Positions 9,625-20,280 are shown, numbered from the stretch's first letter. The stretch is DNA of 64,000 nt from Selaginella moellendorffii (GCF_000143415.4 NW_003314312.1:1246409-1310408), one strand, 5' to 3'. The notes: a model not told the origin generated them from the sequence alone. Translations and numbers: made by a program.

Positions 9625-12600
9625 TCAGACTGTTATTTTTTGCCTCCAACGCCTATACAATAATCTTGGAATTTCATCACTCTCCACACTATCAGGATTT
9701 AAACCCAATAGTAATGCCATCTCTTCTCTAATACGTCCACGCTCATGTTCAGTGGTCGAAGAACCCATCCGATTGAGCAGATTATGGAGATGCGGATAGT
9801 GCTTGGCTAGACAATATACATGCCATAAATGATGACTGGTGTCTGTCCGATCAAATGGCTTCTGATATACCGTTCCATCTGCCATTTGGTTGATTTCTGC
9901 AGCCACCTCCTGGACTGGCCGGTTCTCTATCACCATCGCTTCAAGCCGTTTTGCAAGGTCCCCCAGAACATACGGTTTCTTCTCCCTAGTTTCCATACTG
10001 CAAGAGATGGGGTGCACTGCATATGTGTGCGTGTTCGCTGCAGTTTTAATCGGCGAGTCATCGATGATGAGGATTTCACTTGACCTAGCAGTCCGGTTCA
10101 TCACTACAGCCTCTGCCTTGACGAAGATGGGCTTGCTACCCCTCACATGGACCATAGTCAAGCAATCCTCCTGTGTTGGGAGAAAGTCAAATGGTAATAT
10201 TACTCGCGTCTGATCGTGCATCATCTGTAGCAACGTTAATGCATTGTGGCGCATCATGGATGTCCAAACTCCCAATTGCAAATTGAACCCGGCCCTCTGT
10301 TTTAAGTGTCGCATGGTCATTATTAGATCCCGCAGTTTCTCCCGTGTGATTAATGTGAATCTGTCTCTTTTGACCAACTTGCGACCGCAGGCTTTGGAGG
10401 GTGCAGTGACATTCGAGGACGAGCCACGCTCATGGGAGAAAAGGACACCGTTCAGATCAAAAACGATACAGTACTTTCGCCGTGACTCTGAAATGAAATG
10501 CGTTAGCATAAAAAATGGTACAAGTCAATTTTACCATCTACAATATTAGCGAATGGTGCTCCCGATGGTCGTTCAGAGGGTTTTGGTCGAGGAAACGTGA
10601 AGGGCGGAAATACTCTCCTCTGCAATGTGGGGTCAATCGCATCCGATGGCGTGTGGGCACATGCCATTTCAGCTGTAGACTCTGGTACAACTGGCTCAAC
10701 AGTGGCATGGGGTGGTTCCGATGGCGTGTGATCACACGCCATTTCAGCTGGTGCCTCCGTTGGCAAAGTGGACATGACCGAACAGGCAGTAGGGGCGGTG
10801 TAGGGAGGTTCCAACGGCGCGTAGTCAGACGATTGGGCACACGTTGGAAATGAGGATACGACCGGCTCGGCGGCTGGGGCGGCCTCATGCGGGTCCAATG
10901 GCGCCTGGTCACCGTCAGTTGGATACGTGGACAAGATTGACTCAGTGGTATGGGCAGCATCAAGTGGAGCGTGGTCAGCTTGCTTGGCGTTGATATGGAT
11001 AGTAGCCTCCACCAGCTCTGATGACTCTTGCAGGCAAGTAGAGTCCACTGGCGGATCCATATGCATGTCCAAATATCTCCCTTCGATTGAGATGGTATCC
11101 TCCCGTGCTACTAAAAACAAACTCATTAGCACATTGAATCGACTATACTGTATTTACCATCAACTGCTATTGAGGAACTAGGACCGATATCACTTGGGTG
11201 CACTGCTGATTCTGAAGGATTGGACATACGTTTCGACCCTTGCTTGGCACTATCCTTCCTCGACACTAAAGGCTAGAGTTTGTATCTTAATTCAACTGAA
11301 TAATCTCTACTTACCATTTCTTCTGCGACCTACATGGACAATGTTAGAAATGGTAAAAGGTTAGGAATGGATGTACTATTATTTACCTGATGGTTTGTCT
11401 TGTATGACCTTCCTCCGCTGCTCTTTGGCCACCTCAGGCTGGCCATCATCGTCATCATCGTCATCGTCGTTATTGTGATCGTCACCATTGTGAGGACCAT
11501 CCAAGTCCTCTTCGTCCTCCTCTTCTTCGTCCTCCTCTTCTTCGTCCTCCTCTTCGTCCTTCTGCTCTTCCTGCTCATTATCTTTCTCTGGCTCCTCATC
11601 CCCCTCTTGCATTTCTTCCATAGGCTGCTCAGGCTGGATTGCTTGTTTTTCCAGGACCATCTTGGAAAAATCATCTGGCCGAGTCTCCATCTCAAAATAC
11701 AAGACATCCATAGCCTGTTTTAGTGCGTGACCTAGGACCGTATCCTCACCCGACTGTCTTAACATGGTTTCTGCACGTTCTTGCACCCTTCGAAGACGAC
11801 GAGATGAGAAAAACGTGGCCCTGACTTGAAAAGCATCCCTCATCCATTGTACCTCTCCATTGAGATTGGGGAAGGGGAGTCCGCCATAGGAATCTGAGTC
11901 AGAAGGTGGTGACTGGCTCCTTTCACTCAGCCCTTGATCTGCAATGAATGGCATGAGCACACACGCCATAACCGCGAGGCATTACCTATCATCTTTTCGT
12001 TGCCCTTCTTCCTTTTCGAATCAAACGCCTCTGATCCCGACGACTGTCCAACGTGCTTTCGCTTTTTATGACCACTGTCAGTTTGAGCTTGGCTGGTGCT
12101 TGCCTGTTTTGCCTTTGAAGAAGTGTCTCCTGCAAGGAATGGCATGAGACCACACGCCATTGCAAATATAATTTGTACCTCCTTTTTTCCTATTGCTTGT
12201 CTGTTTGTCCTTCTTCGACGCGCCACCAGTGCGCTTTTCAGTCCTCGTGTCTGAATATTCACAACGATCTATAATCAAAATGGCGTGAGGCCTCACGTGA
12301 CCTTACCTTGTGCAGGTTGTGACCTCGGCCTAACATCAGTAGCTGTTAACGCCGTTTCAGCATCTGGGGGTGGCCACGCTCCTGCATACAGAGCTTGTGA
12401 GATAACATTTAAACTTAAAGTGCGTACTCACCAGGTTCGTAGAGAAGATACTGTTTTTCTTTGGCAACTGTAATTATATGCTCCATTGAAGTCACCTCTT
12501 CAATGGAGTTTGTCACCGCAACACACGGGACACCCTTGAGTAGTGCGGCTCGAAAGAATAGTCCGCCGCAGTTGTACTCGACAACGCATTTGCCCTTGGA

Positions 12601-15215
12601 GTCACCCGCTATTGCGTTGAAGACCCAGCTGAGCATTTCCCATGCTGCACCTGGAGCTTTCTTTGGATTCGAAAGCTCCATAGCCGTCTTCAGTTCCTCA
12701 GGCACGGGTAAATTGACCTCCCTCAGATCAATTCGATCGGCTTTGTTGAACGAAGCTGGGAAGTCACTCCAGTCCCACTCTGCTGCAGGACCAATAACAA
12801 GGGCGAGTGTGAAGATGCGGACATTCGTCGGTATCTTCTTCTTAGCCATTATCCCATGGATCTCCCGCATCTCCTTGCCTTTCAACCGAGCCTTCACCTC
12901 GTTCAAGGCCTTCCAGAACTTGTGATAGGATTCGGAGTCGTAGATCATATAGTGGACTGAAGATTCCACCTCCGCAAGTCCCACCATTAAGTCAATGATG
13001 GAGCTGACTTCGTCTGCATGAGTGATCTCCTCGTTTGTGAAGTCCATCACACAAAAGATGTTCTTGACCTGCTCATCTCCGCGGGAAACGATGCTCCTCC
13101 ACCTTTGATCCTCATCCGAATTCACGTATACCCGGTAAGGTTCTTGATAGGCCTCTGCTGCGGGGTCGAGCTGTTTCTGAAGCCGGCGGTCGACATCCCT
13201 CTTAATGAAATTTGGATACTGATCCAACTTCTCAGCTTTACTTTTCGTGGCATCCCGCAGCAGATCGATGAACTTGGGGGCCCCCTTCACGTACTCGTCG
13301 ATGTCTTCATTTGACAAGTCCAGCTCTTCCATCATCTCTTGCGTGGTGTCGATGCTCACCCTCGCCACGGCCACTTGCTCGAAGATCCAATCCTTCAATA
13401 GCGCACGAGCTCTCAGAGTCGTGCACAAGTCCTCGTATGTCACAATATGGCCGGGAGTCATTTTGGTCTTGTTGAAGACTACCTCACCAAGTAGAAGAGC
13501 ATTAGCCACTGTCAGAAGGTCGTCGTCGTCTAGAGACCGCGAGAAACGCAAGGCGTTGAGCTTCAAATCATTGGGCTTCCGGCCGTCCTCCACACCCATT
13601 GAGTTTAGCAACTCCCCGTCATGGTACCTCCTTAGCACATCTACCCATTTGTCAAAAACAACTTTTGTCGCGTGTAGAATGTTATGGATGCTGAGTGTGT
13701 CATTGACCCCCAGTGTTTTCGAGAGAAGACTCGAGAATTCCTGCAATGGAAATGGCGTGAGGCCACATGCTATGCCACATGCAACGAGGCTTACCTGCCA
13801 GGCGCTAGTTGCTAGTGCACGTCCTTGTCCTGGTTTTTGTGGCTTCTTCAGTTGAACCCAGAGCTTCCGTGTTCGTGCCAATGTCTCGTGCAGACCCGAT
13901 TTGTAGCACGTTTCTTGCTTGACATTCTGCGCGTGGGAGATGTATATGATAGATCGGAGGGGCGAGTTGCCTTTTATCAGGCGGACAACTCTTGTCTTGA
14001 AGACTTTCTTCACCTCCTCGCCCACCATAATATCCACAACTATCTGTTGCATCGCCAAGCTAGAATGCTGCCCGGAGACGGCATAGAACCGGATGTTCTG
14101 ATCGTCCAACACCTTCCTATTGATCAAGTCTGGAAACCTTGTCTCGCCCTTCATTGTTCGGTAGTAGGGGATCACGTCTGCGATGTCGGGTGTTATTGGA
14201 CTTGCCAGCATCTTCTGCTTCAGTTTCTCCACCCACTCATCAGATACTAGCCTGTGGTTGTATTTGCTTTGGATCTCGATACGGCTCACGTCGATTGTAT
14301 ATACTTTGTTGGAATAGTAACAAGTACTATTATCTGCGACGATTTTTGCTGCCTCTTCTTGCTCTTTCTGCTCTTTGCGGCTCTTCTTTTTGGTGGGTGT
14401 AGTGTTCGAACCCGAGGCAATGGCATCACCGAGTAGCTTCTTTTTTGGAGCAGCAGAGTCGGACGTCGGCTTGAGCTTGACCACCCTTTTCTGCTTCGGG
14501 GTAGTTTCCAGATCGACCCCCTTCCCCTTCGCTTCGCAAACTGGAGGCACTCTCAACGGCTCAATGTTGGAATATAGTTTTTGAACATCGCCGTAGGTGA
14601 GGTCCGTGGATTCCATGTGATCTTCATAGACCCGCAGCGTCTTTGAAATTGTGGGCCTCCTGGACAACCTCTCCCTAGCTCCCTCTAGGAATTCCTCATA
14701 GCCGCTGCCCCCCTCCGGGAAGCCGCTAGGATGTGCAAGGTGGATCTTGAAGGCGGACGCTGTCTCTACCACAAGTGCCAGTCCATATTCTTGCATGGAA
14801 CTGCATGGAGTGTCTGTCACTTGGATGAGGATCCCCATGCATTCTTTTCTCCCACCATCTGTGTTGTACAGCATCAGATCCTCGCCTTCCATCCCGAAAG
14901 TCCAACTGGTGAGCTCCTCCCCCTTCTCTGCATCCACATTGACAGTGGCTGGAAGAAGAACGCAATTCCTCGCCTGTTCAAAAATGCACAACAATTAGAG
15001 CTAACAGATGAAAAGCTAGCAGCTGGAAATAACGTGAGGCCACACGCCATTCACCACTGCATCAGATGTCTTGAGGCTGCATCCTAAGATGGCGTGAGGC
15101 TACACGCCATCTGTAACCGGACTGCACTCGAGAGCCCAATCGGTGCATGCCAATGTTGCTACTGAATGGCATGTGGCCTCATGCCATTTTCTACTTCGTC
15201 TAAAAGACTTACCAT
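9625..15215 (-). CDS. Transposon-encoded ParB-like / acidic / HAD (FCP1-like) fusion protein, 11 exons, 1,637 aa
   Basis: Proposed exons (minus): 15215-15213, 14973-13795, 13740-12432, 12381-12307, 12268-12179, 12129-11986, 11938-11387, 11329-11315 (15-nt microexon), 11265-11158, 11110-10535, 10487-9625. All introns are GT-AG, 38-57 nt except the first (239 nt); exons sum to 4,914 nt with matching phases. Domains: unknown N-terminus (1-190); Lys/Glu-rich linker; ParB/sulfiredoxin-like segment (about 220-395, core YAVSGQHSSLAMQ near 300); unknown region ending in a methyltransferase-like patch (about 776-800); basic and strongly acidic low-complexity regions (to about 1,120); Thr/Pro-rich region; HAD domain (from about 1,353) with DLNGVL, WTSM and LIIDDSP. 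The second Asp of motif I is Asn, so phosphatase activity is doubtful. Role unknown; perhaps an accessory DNA-binding or replication factor of the transposon. The start ATG sits at the very end of exon 1, an inference. Confidence 0.75.
10646..10742. repeat. Two 22-bp palindromes inside coding exon 10
   Basis: 10646-10667 has arms ATGGCGTGTG and CACATGCCAT; 10721-10742 is a perfect 22-bp palindrome with arms ATGGCGTGTGA and TCACACGCCAT. They are translated in frame on the minus strand as the paired peptides EMACAHTPSD and EMACDHTPSE, so the repeats were accepted as protein-coding sequence. Both are kept in copy 2 (55265-55286 and 55340-55361). Confidence 0.85.
11939..11985 (-). repeat. 47-nt intron containing a palindrome (11948-11969)
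   Basis: Donor GTAATG, acceptor CATTGCAG. The palindrome occupies 22 of 47 nt. In copy 2 a deletion of about 57 bp removes the palindrome and acceptor, fusing the two exons in frame and exonising the start of the intron. Confidence 0.7.
12130..12178 (-). repeat. 49-nt intron containing a palindrome (12139-12160)
   Basis: Donor GTACAA, acceptor CCTTGCAG; palindrome arms ATGGCATGAG and CACACGCCAT. Joining the flanking exons keeps the frame. Retained in copy 2 (palindrome 56667-56688). Confidence 0.7.
12269..12306 (-). repeat. 38-nt intron made almost wholly of a palindrome (12280-12301)
   Basis: Donor GTAAGG, acceptor GATTATAG. After subtracting the 22-bp palindrome only 16 nt remain, essentially the two splice sites. 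Exons join in frame (codon G|AT). Copy 2 retains it (palindrome 56808-56829). Confidence 0.65.
13741..13794 (-). repeat. 54-nt phase-0 intron containing a palindrome (13752-13773)
   Basis: Donor GTAAGC, acceptor CATTGCAG. The length is a multiple of three and the intron has no stop, so the long open frame reads through it; splicing is inferred from good splice sites and the same pattern in neighbouring introns. Copy 2 palindrome at 58283-58304. Confidence 0.6.
14974..15212 (-). repeat. 239-nt first intron with three palindromes
   Basis: Palindromes at 15029-15050, 15089-15110 (with flanking bases, 10-bp perfect arms AGATGGCGTG/CACGCCATCT) and 15166-15187. Donor GTAAGT directly follows the proposed start codon; acceptor TTTTTGAACAG. 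All three are kept in copy 2 (about 59560-59718). Confidence 0.7.
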
Positions 15216-15429
15216 TTGAAGCCGAATGGAGGCCGTGACAATCGAGGCCGGACTCGCTGGCGAATGTGCACTGTGTGTGCAGCGGATCGTAGCAGCAAGG
15301 CTACTCTGCCACTTACAGTTGGAGAGTGGTGCTGAAATCTCCCGGGACGCCAAGTGGGCTGCGTGTGGGTGGTGGAGTGGGCGGCGGAGTTGGCGGCGAA
15401 GTTACAAACTGGGTGTGTCTTGAAATGGA

Positions 15430-15600
15430 CGCCGATGCACACGAGCGCGATGCGAGCGCGAGTGTGATGCAAGCGCGAGTGGACGCCAATGCACACGAGA
15501 AACCTGTAGAGAAGTGAGCGTGATCGCGAGTGGGAGCGCGATGCGAGCGGGAGCGCGAGTGTGATGCGAGCGCGAGCGCGAGTGTGCGAGCGCGAGTACA
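15430..15600. repeat. GC-rich degenerate tandem repeat (GCGAGCGCGAGTG units)
   Basis: Imperfect short units of GAGCGCGAGTGTGATGC type lie just upstream of the fusion gene's proposed first exon, probably in its promoter or 5' untranslated region. Copy 2 has a shorter version (about 59970-60090), so the array varies in length. Long frames here are low-complexity artefacts. Confidence 0.7.
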
Positions 15601-16575
15601 AAGCAAAATGCAAAACCTAACCTCACACGCGCGAAATGTCACAACGGTTGGTAATCCCGCCACGTCATCATTCCTCGGACTTGGGCGCCACCATTAATTT
15701 CTGGATTGCCGCGCGCATGCAAGCACGCAAAATCCAAAAGAAATCCGCAACGTCATCATTCCTCGGACTGCATGCACGCGAAATCCAAAAGAAAGATCAT
15801 GATTGGGATATCATTTAATACCCTCGCTATATTTATACCATGCATGATTGGATATTCCAAAGCATCTTGTATTTCCAAAAATGGCAGATGTTCAGCTAAA
15901 TAAAGAAATTCTATCTGTTTCTATTTTTCTCTCAAATCAATATTATAGCGTGTGGGCTCATGCAATTTTGAACCAAAGAAACCCAAAAAACGTTGGACCC
16001 AAAATATTTTGAAAAAACCCAAAAAACCCTAAACATTTTAAACCCAAAAATCCAGGCGTCCTGTGGCGTTATTCCTTGAATGGCGTGTGGGCGCATGCCA
16101 TTTTCAGGGGCACATAGGAGTATATTCCTAGGATATTCTGACACGCGCGAGATTTTTTTGAGTTTTCTGGAGATCCAACCGTTAGATCGCAACTAGATTT
16201 TACAGAATGGTATACAATGTCTTTCTTGATGACCCTGCAAAGAAGCATCTCAATCGGACACCACATGAGACCACACGAGCCTTACAATGTTTCAGGGGCA
16301 TTTGCCATAGATCCGACCGTTATTTTGCTCCAAGATTTCACAGTTTGGTGTGCATTGACCTTTCCATCGAAACTGCAAAGGGACATCACAATCAGATGCG
16401 GGATCACAAGAAACTAACTTCACTAACTCTGGTTTCACCAAGATCTACGTAAGGAGTTATGAAATGAAAGGACCCTCTCTATTGAAATGTGTTTATGGTC
16501 CTAGGGGCATTGTGACATATCAAAGGATTTTGCATCAAGTTCTGTATTTGCATGTTTATCAAGCTACTGAATTGC
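15601..16575. other. Transposon spacer with palindromes (15945-15966, 16080-16101)
   Basis: No gene seen. Contains the degenerate palindrome 15945-15966, followed by A-rich AACCCAAAAAA text, and the palindrome 16080-16101. Highly conserved with copy 2 at about 60110-61306, except for a ~235-bp indel between palindromes (60603-60838). Confidence 0.6.
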
Positions 16576-16608
16576 TAAACCCTAAACCCTAAACCCTAAA
16601 CCCTAAAC
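16576..16608. repeat. Interstitial telomere-type tract, (CCCTAAA)n
   Basis: About four and a half uninterrupted CCCTAAA units inside the transposon. The equivalent site in copy 2 (61307-61325) has about two and a half, so the tract expands or contracts. Confidence 0.9.
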
Positions 16609-17430
16609 ATGTGGCAAATGCTGCGTGAAGAAAGATGCCATTTCTGGGCAAATGCTGTAAGAGGCAGATGCCGAGCAGATGTATCTCAGGCTAGCGAAGG
16701 GGACGAACGAAAGCTAGCTATAAACATGACGGGATGCAAATAGATTACTAGGCTGGTCCTACGAAAATCAAAAACCATAATTGAAAACATTGAAAATGCA
16801 AAAAGAAAGGTTTATAATATTTTTGAATTTTAGGCAACCAAAGGAATGTAAGTAGGGCATGTGTTTGTAAGTTTAAAAATGCCTCAACCACTTAAATTCC
16901 CAAGTAAATAAAGCTGTTTCTATTTTTGGTACAGGTAAACTTTATAGCGTGTGGGCTCATGCAATTTTGAACCCAAAAATGCACCAAAAAATGCTCGACT
17001 AGCATTATTCTTTGAATGGCGTGTGGCCTTATGTCGAGCATTATTCTTTGAATGGCGTGTGGCCTTATATTGCCATAAATGGACGTACACACACAGCGTA
17101 ATTATTCCTTTACACGGCGAATAATCTTGGCGCGGATCGCTGACATGGCATGGCAAAGTTCGAATCACTGACATGGCACAGCTGGATCGAGGCAAGGACA
17201 TGATGTGACAAAGTTCAACCTCCGACAGCAAAGTCTAGAAGCTACTCAGTTTGAAATTTGTCAGAGGAATCATAAGATCTGGTTTGTCAGAGGATTTGAT
17301 GTGACGTTCAAGCGTGTGTTATTTTTGAATTCTCGAACTCATTCCTAGGTCTATCATTTTTGTGCGCCGTGTTCTTGGTTCCGCTGAGCGCAGTGAGCGC
17401 TGCTTGTGTAAGCGGCGTTGTGGGCTGTGG
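16609..17430. other. Transposon spacer with further palindromes
   Basis: No gene recognised. Palindromes or decayed copies at 16944-16965, 17016-17037 and 17052-17076. The last two lie in a short tandem duplication (CATTATTCTTTGAATGGCGT-type unit) present once in copy 2. Confidence 0.55.
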
Positions 17431-17439
17431 TTTATGCGT

Positions 17440-17580
17440 CTACGAGCGGTTGCGGCATTGCGAGCGCCATTGCGAGCGGCAGTTTATGCGAGTGGCAGTT
17501 TGTGCGAGCGGCGCTACGAGCAGTTGCGGTGTTGCGAGCGGCGCTACGAGTAGTTGCGGTGTTGCGAGCGGCACTGTCTT
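17440..17580. repeat. GCGAGCGGCGCTACGAG-type tandem repeat
   Basis: Degenerate repeats of GCGAGCGGC-GCTACGAG-CAGTTGCGGTGTT units; fewer units in copy 2 (about 62120-62215). Open frames through it are artefacts of the repeat. Confidence 0.7.
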
Positions 17581-17666
17581 TGGTGTGGCTACCGCTTCCT
17601 CTTGATATTCGGCACTTGTGCTTCCTGGTATGTTCACCATGGAATGGCTTAGGACCACATTTAGAA

Positions 17667-17688
17667 ATGGCATGAGGCCACATGCCAT
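17667..17688. repeat. 22-bp palindrome
   Basis: Arms ATGGCATGAG and CACATGCCAT type, at the 5' side of the large inverted repeat region. Confidence 0.8.
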
Positions 17689-17761
17689 CTTGGGCCCTTG
17701 CAATTTCATGGCTAGCGTATTGTCATGTATGTTTTTACTTGCCTGCAGCTGTGTGTATATC

Positions 17762-17904
17762 AAGATGGCATGAGGCCTCATGCCATCTTTGGCCCCTGCT
17801 AGCCTATTGCCATATTCCTTTGCCTTGCTGCAATTGTATATATTTTTGTATGGGTGACTAGTCACGCACACAAAAATATATACAGTTGCAGCAAGGCAAA
17901 AGGA
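17762..17904. repeat. 28-bp perfect palindrome and left side of a large foldback, cut by the gap
   Basis: 17762-17789 is a perfect 28-bp palindrome (half-site AAGATGGCATGAGG). It begins a long inverted repeat that is complete in copy 2 (62401-62590). Here the right arm stops at 17904 where the run of N begins, which suggests the hairpin broke the assembly. Confidence 0.8.
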
Positions 17905-18128
17905 NNNNNNNNNNNNNNNNNNNNNNNNNNNNNNNNNNNNNNNNNNNNNNNNNNNNNNNNNNNNNNNNNNNNNNNNNNNNNNNNNNNNNNNNNNNNNNNN
18001 NNNNNNNNNNNNNNNNNNNNNNNNNNNNNNNNNNNNNNNNNNNNNNNNNNNNNNNNNNNNNNNNNNNNNNNNNNNNNNNNNNNNNNNNNNNNNNNNNNNN
18101 NNNNNNNNNNNNNNNNNNNNNNNNNNNN
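17905..18128. other. Assembly gap (224 N)
   Basis: Undetermined bases. The true length is unknown. The gap removes the right arm of the foldback and the 5' end of the transposase gene. Copy 2 has about 940 bp after the matching position (62541-63480), including a DUF8039-like frame, so comparable sequence may be missing here. Confidence 0.95.
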
Positions 18129-20280
18129 TATGGAGAGGCAATCTTCAAGAGGTTTGTCGAGACATGTAGCGAGCAGCAACCACATAAAACCCGCCTCTTG
18201 GAAGATGGAACACGAGACACCCAACGAGTTCTCCCTTCCATGTATACCAAGGGGGCCATATTGGAAGATGTGAATCGGGAACTCCAGAGTAATGGCTACA
18301 GGAAGCTGAGCCAATCTAGATTTAGTAGATTGTGGAGCAACAGGTTCAGGGATGTGAGTATAGGAAAGTACTCCAGCTTTTCAAAGTGTGACGAGTGCAC
18401 TGCTATCAAAATGGCTTTGTCGAAGAATTCTTGCAGCGCTCAAGAGCGAGAGACGTTGGTTAGAAGGCGGCTCGACCACAACATCGAGCAGAGAAGCTGC
18501 AGGACTGCATATTATCATAACAGGATTCTCTCCATGGAGAGACCTGACTCTTACCTCTGCATCATCCACGACAAAATGGACCAGAAAAAGACGTGCTTAC
18601 CTCGACTCAATCCTGCCCCCAAGGCAATCTCTTCATCCATGCAGCTGCCTGTGTCTCTGTTTGGCATAATCGCTCATGGGCATGGTGCCCAGAACTATGG
18701 GAACTTCTTTGTACCTCTATGGGGTGGCGGGGGTGCAAACATGATGATTGCGTCCCTAGCAAAACACTTAAGGTCTCTGCAAAGTGCGCAGACTGAGCTG
18801 AACGGCCAACCCTTGCATAAGGCCCTTGTCGATCGAACCCCATACAGGGTTCAGCTGGAGGAGGAGCAAAGGCTTGCAGTATCGCGTGGGGCCCCATGCC
18901 ATCCCAGTGAATATGTTGGCCGTCAGATTGTAGGGTTATCACGTGAGGCCTCATGCCATTCCGACGAGGCTGGTCGCCCGGTGAATGCACAGCCTCATCC
19001 AAACGAAGCAGAATCTCAAGGAAGTTCTTGCGGCCGATGTGGCCTTCCACCCCATCTTCTGCTCCAAACAGACAATGCTGGCAGTGAGAACAAAAACATG
19101 TACGTCTTCGCGTACTTGGCGATGCTTGTTGCCAAAGGCATATTTGAAACAGTTACACTTGGCTTTCTCATGGTTGGGCACACTCATGAAGACGTCGATG
19201 CCATGTTCAGTCACCTGGCAGAGTCCCTCCGGCGATCCAATGTCCTCACCCTCCCACAACTCTACGATGAATTCCAAAATTGCATCAAAGGCACTGTTGA
19301 AGCTGCACTTCTGACAGAGGTTCCAGACTTTAAGGGGTTTGTAAGAGGCTACATCAGGGATGGATCCGAAACGCTGATTGGCCACTCCAAGCCTCTTCAG
19401 TTTCATTTCAGCATGTGTGACGGTGCTCCAGTGATGAGGTACAAGATGAGAGAATGGGACACAGTGTGGCTGCCAGTGGACGGCATTGAACTCTTCAAGA
19501 GAGATCCCATAACTGGGGAACCTATGATTCCTCAGGGTTCCCCACGGCCGATGCACCCGGATGGACTCAAAGACCAGGAAAGTATAGTGGCCGGGATTAG
19601 ACAGCATATTGCCTTCTGGAAGAGGGGGTTGGTGTTTGGTGGAGAATCCTATTTTCAGAGGTGCAAGCCTTTGCTCGAATACTGGGAGAAGATTATATCT
19701 GCTATCCAAAATGGGCCGGTTGTATATGAAGAATTGGAAGAGTCCTTTTGGCCAGAACCCAGAGCACCAGATAGTAGCGGAACAATGTCCTCTGGAAATG
19801 CAGTGACAGATAATGATGTTGAGGATCACTATTGTGGGCCGAGGAACAAGAAGCCGGATTCAGCATTCAATCCAGTACAGGTCTGCAAAGGAATGGTCGT
19901 GCTTGTCAGACCCAGTAATAAAAAACAAATGATATGGGTGGGGCGCTGCATCACTGATGCAGAGGAGGACGCGGAAACTAACTCCTTCAATGTAACTGTG
20001 GAGTGGTTCAAGCCAAGTTCCGGATATACGAAGGATTGCCTAGAAAAGAGATGGGTGCTGAATCCAAGGGATCCCAGCATGAGCATATCGGTGGATAATG
20101 TTGTGCATGGTTGGATGCGGAAGCAGAGTGCCACCATCACCTTGCCAGACCATGCAAGAGATGCAGCAAGAGCATTCATAACTCGGGTTCAAGGTGAGAT
20201 TCATTAATATTCCTTTACAAAGTTTCTAATGTATTTTATTTCAAGGTGAACAATCCGAATCTGAATCAAAGGAGGCTTGA
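18129..20280 (+). CDS. DUF7869-like putative DDE transposase, 5' end missing in gap
   Basis: Open from the first base after the gap to 20193; a 52-nt intron (20194-20245, GTGAGA...TTTCAAG) then joins in frame to a short last exon ending at TGA 20278-20280. About 700 residues are visible. The core matches the DUF7869 pattern: LCIIHDKMDQKK, LLLQTDNAGSENKN, then VGHTHEDVDAMFSHLA. The Asp of HDKMD, the Asp of TDNAG and the acidic residues of THEDVD are candidate metal-binding residues of an RNase H-like nuclease; this is inference from their spacing (about 165 and 40 residues). Upstream is a Cys-containing segment (KYSSFSKCDECTAIK). Two palindromes (18881-18902, 18938-18959) are translated within the frame. 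It is convergent with nothing and divergent from the fusion gene. Likely the enzyme that moves the element. Confidence 0.75.
18881..18959. repeat. Two palindromes inside the transposase coding frame
   Basis: 18881-18902 and 18938-18959, degenerate on the left arm (ATCGCGTGGG, ATCACGTGAG). They encode the similar peptides SRGAPCHPSE and SREASCHSDE, just upstream of the second putative catalytic Asp. Confidence 0.75.

Noticed and set aside
10646-10742. HTPSE/RPHAI peptides as a conserved protein motif
   Set aside because: The same text appears in many frames and on both strands because it is the translated palindrome.
12415-14994. Independent 859-aa gene
   Set aside because: Its first Met (14994) lies in an intron and its stop lies in the next intron; exon phases show it is part of the larger fusion gene.
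15159-15663. Arg/His/Ser-rich proteins upstream of the fusion gene
   Set aside because: Artefacts of the GAGCGCGAGTG repeat in three frames; only an untranslated exon is plausible.
17886-18128. Transposase start codon upstream of the gap
   Set aside because: The frame from 17886 reads through undetermined bases; its Met lies in the foldback arm and has no support.
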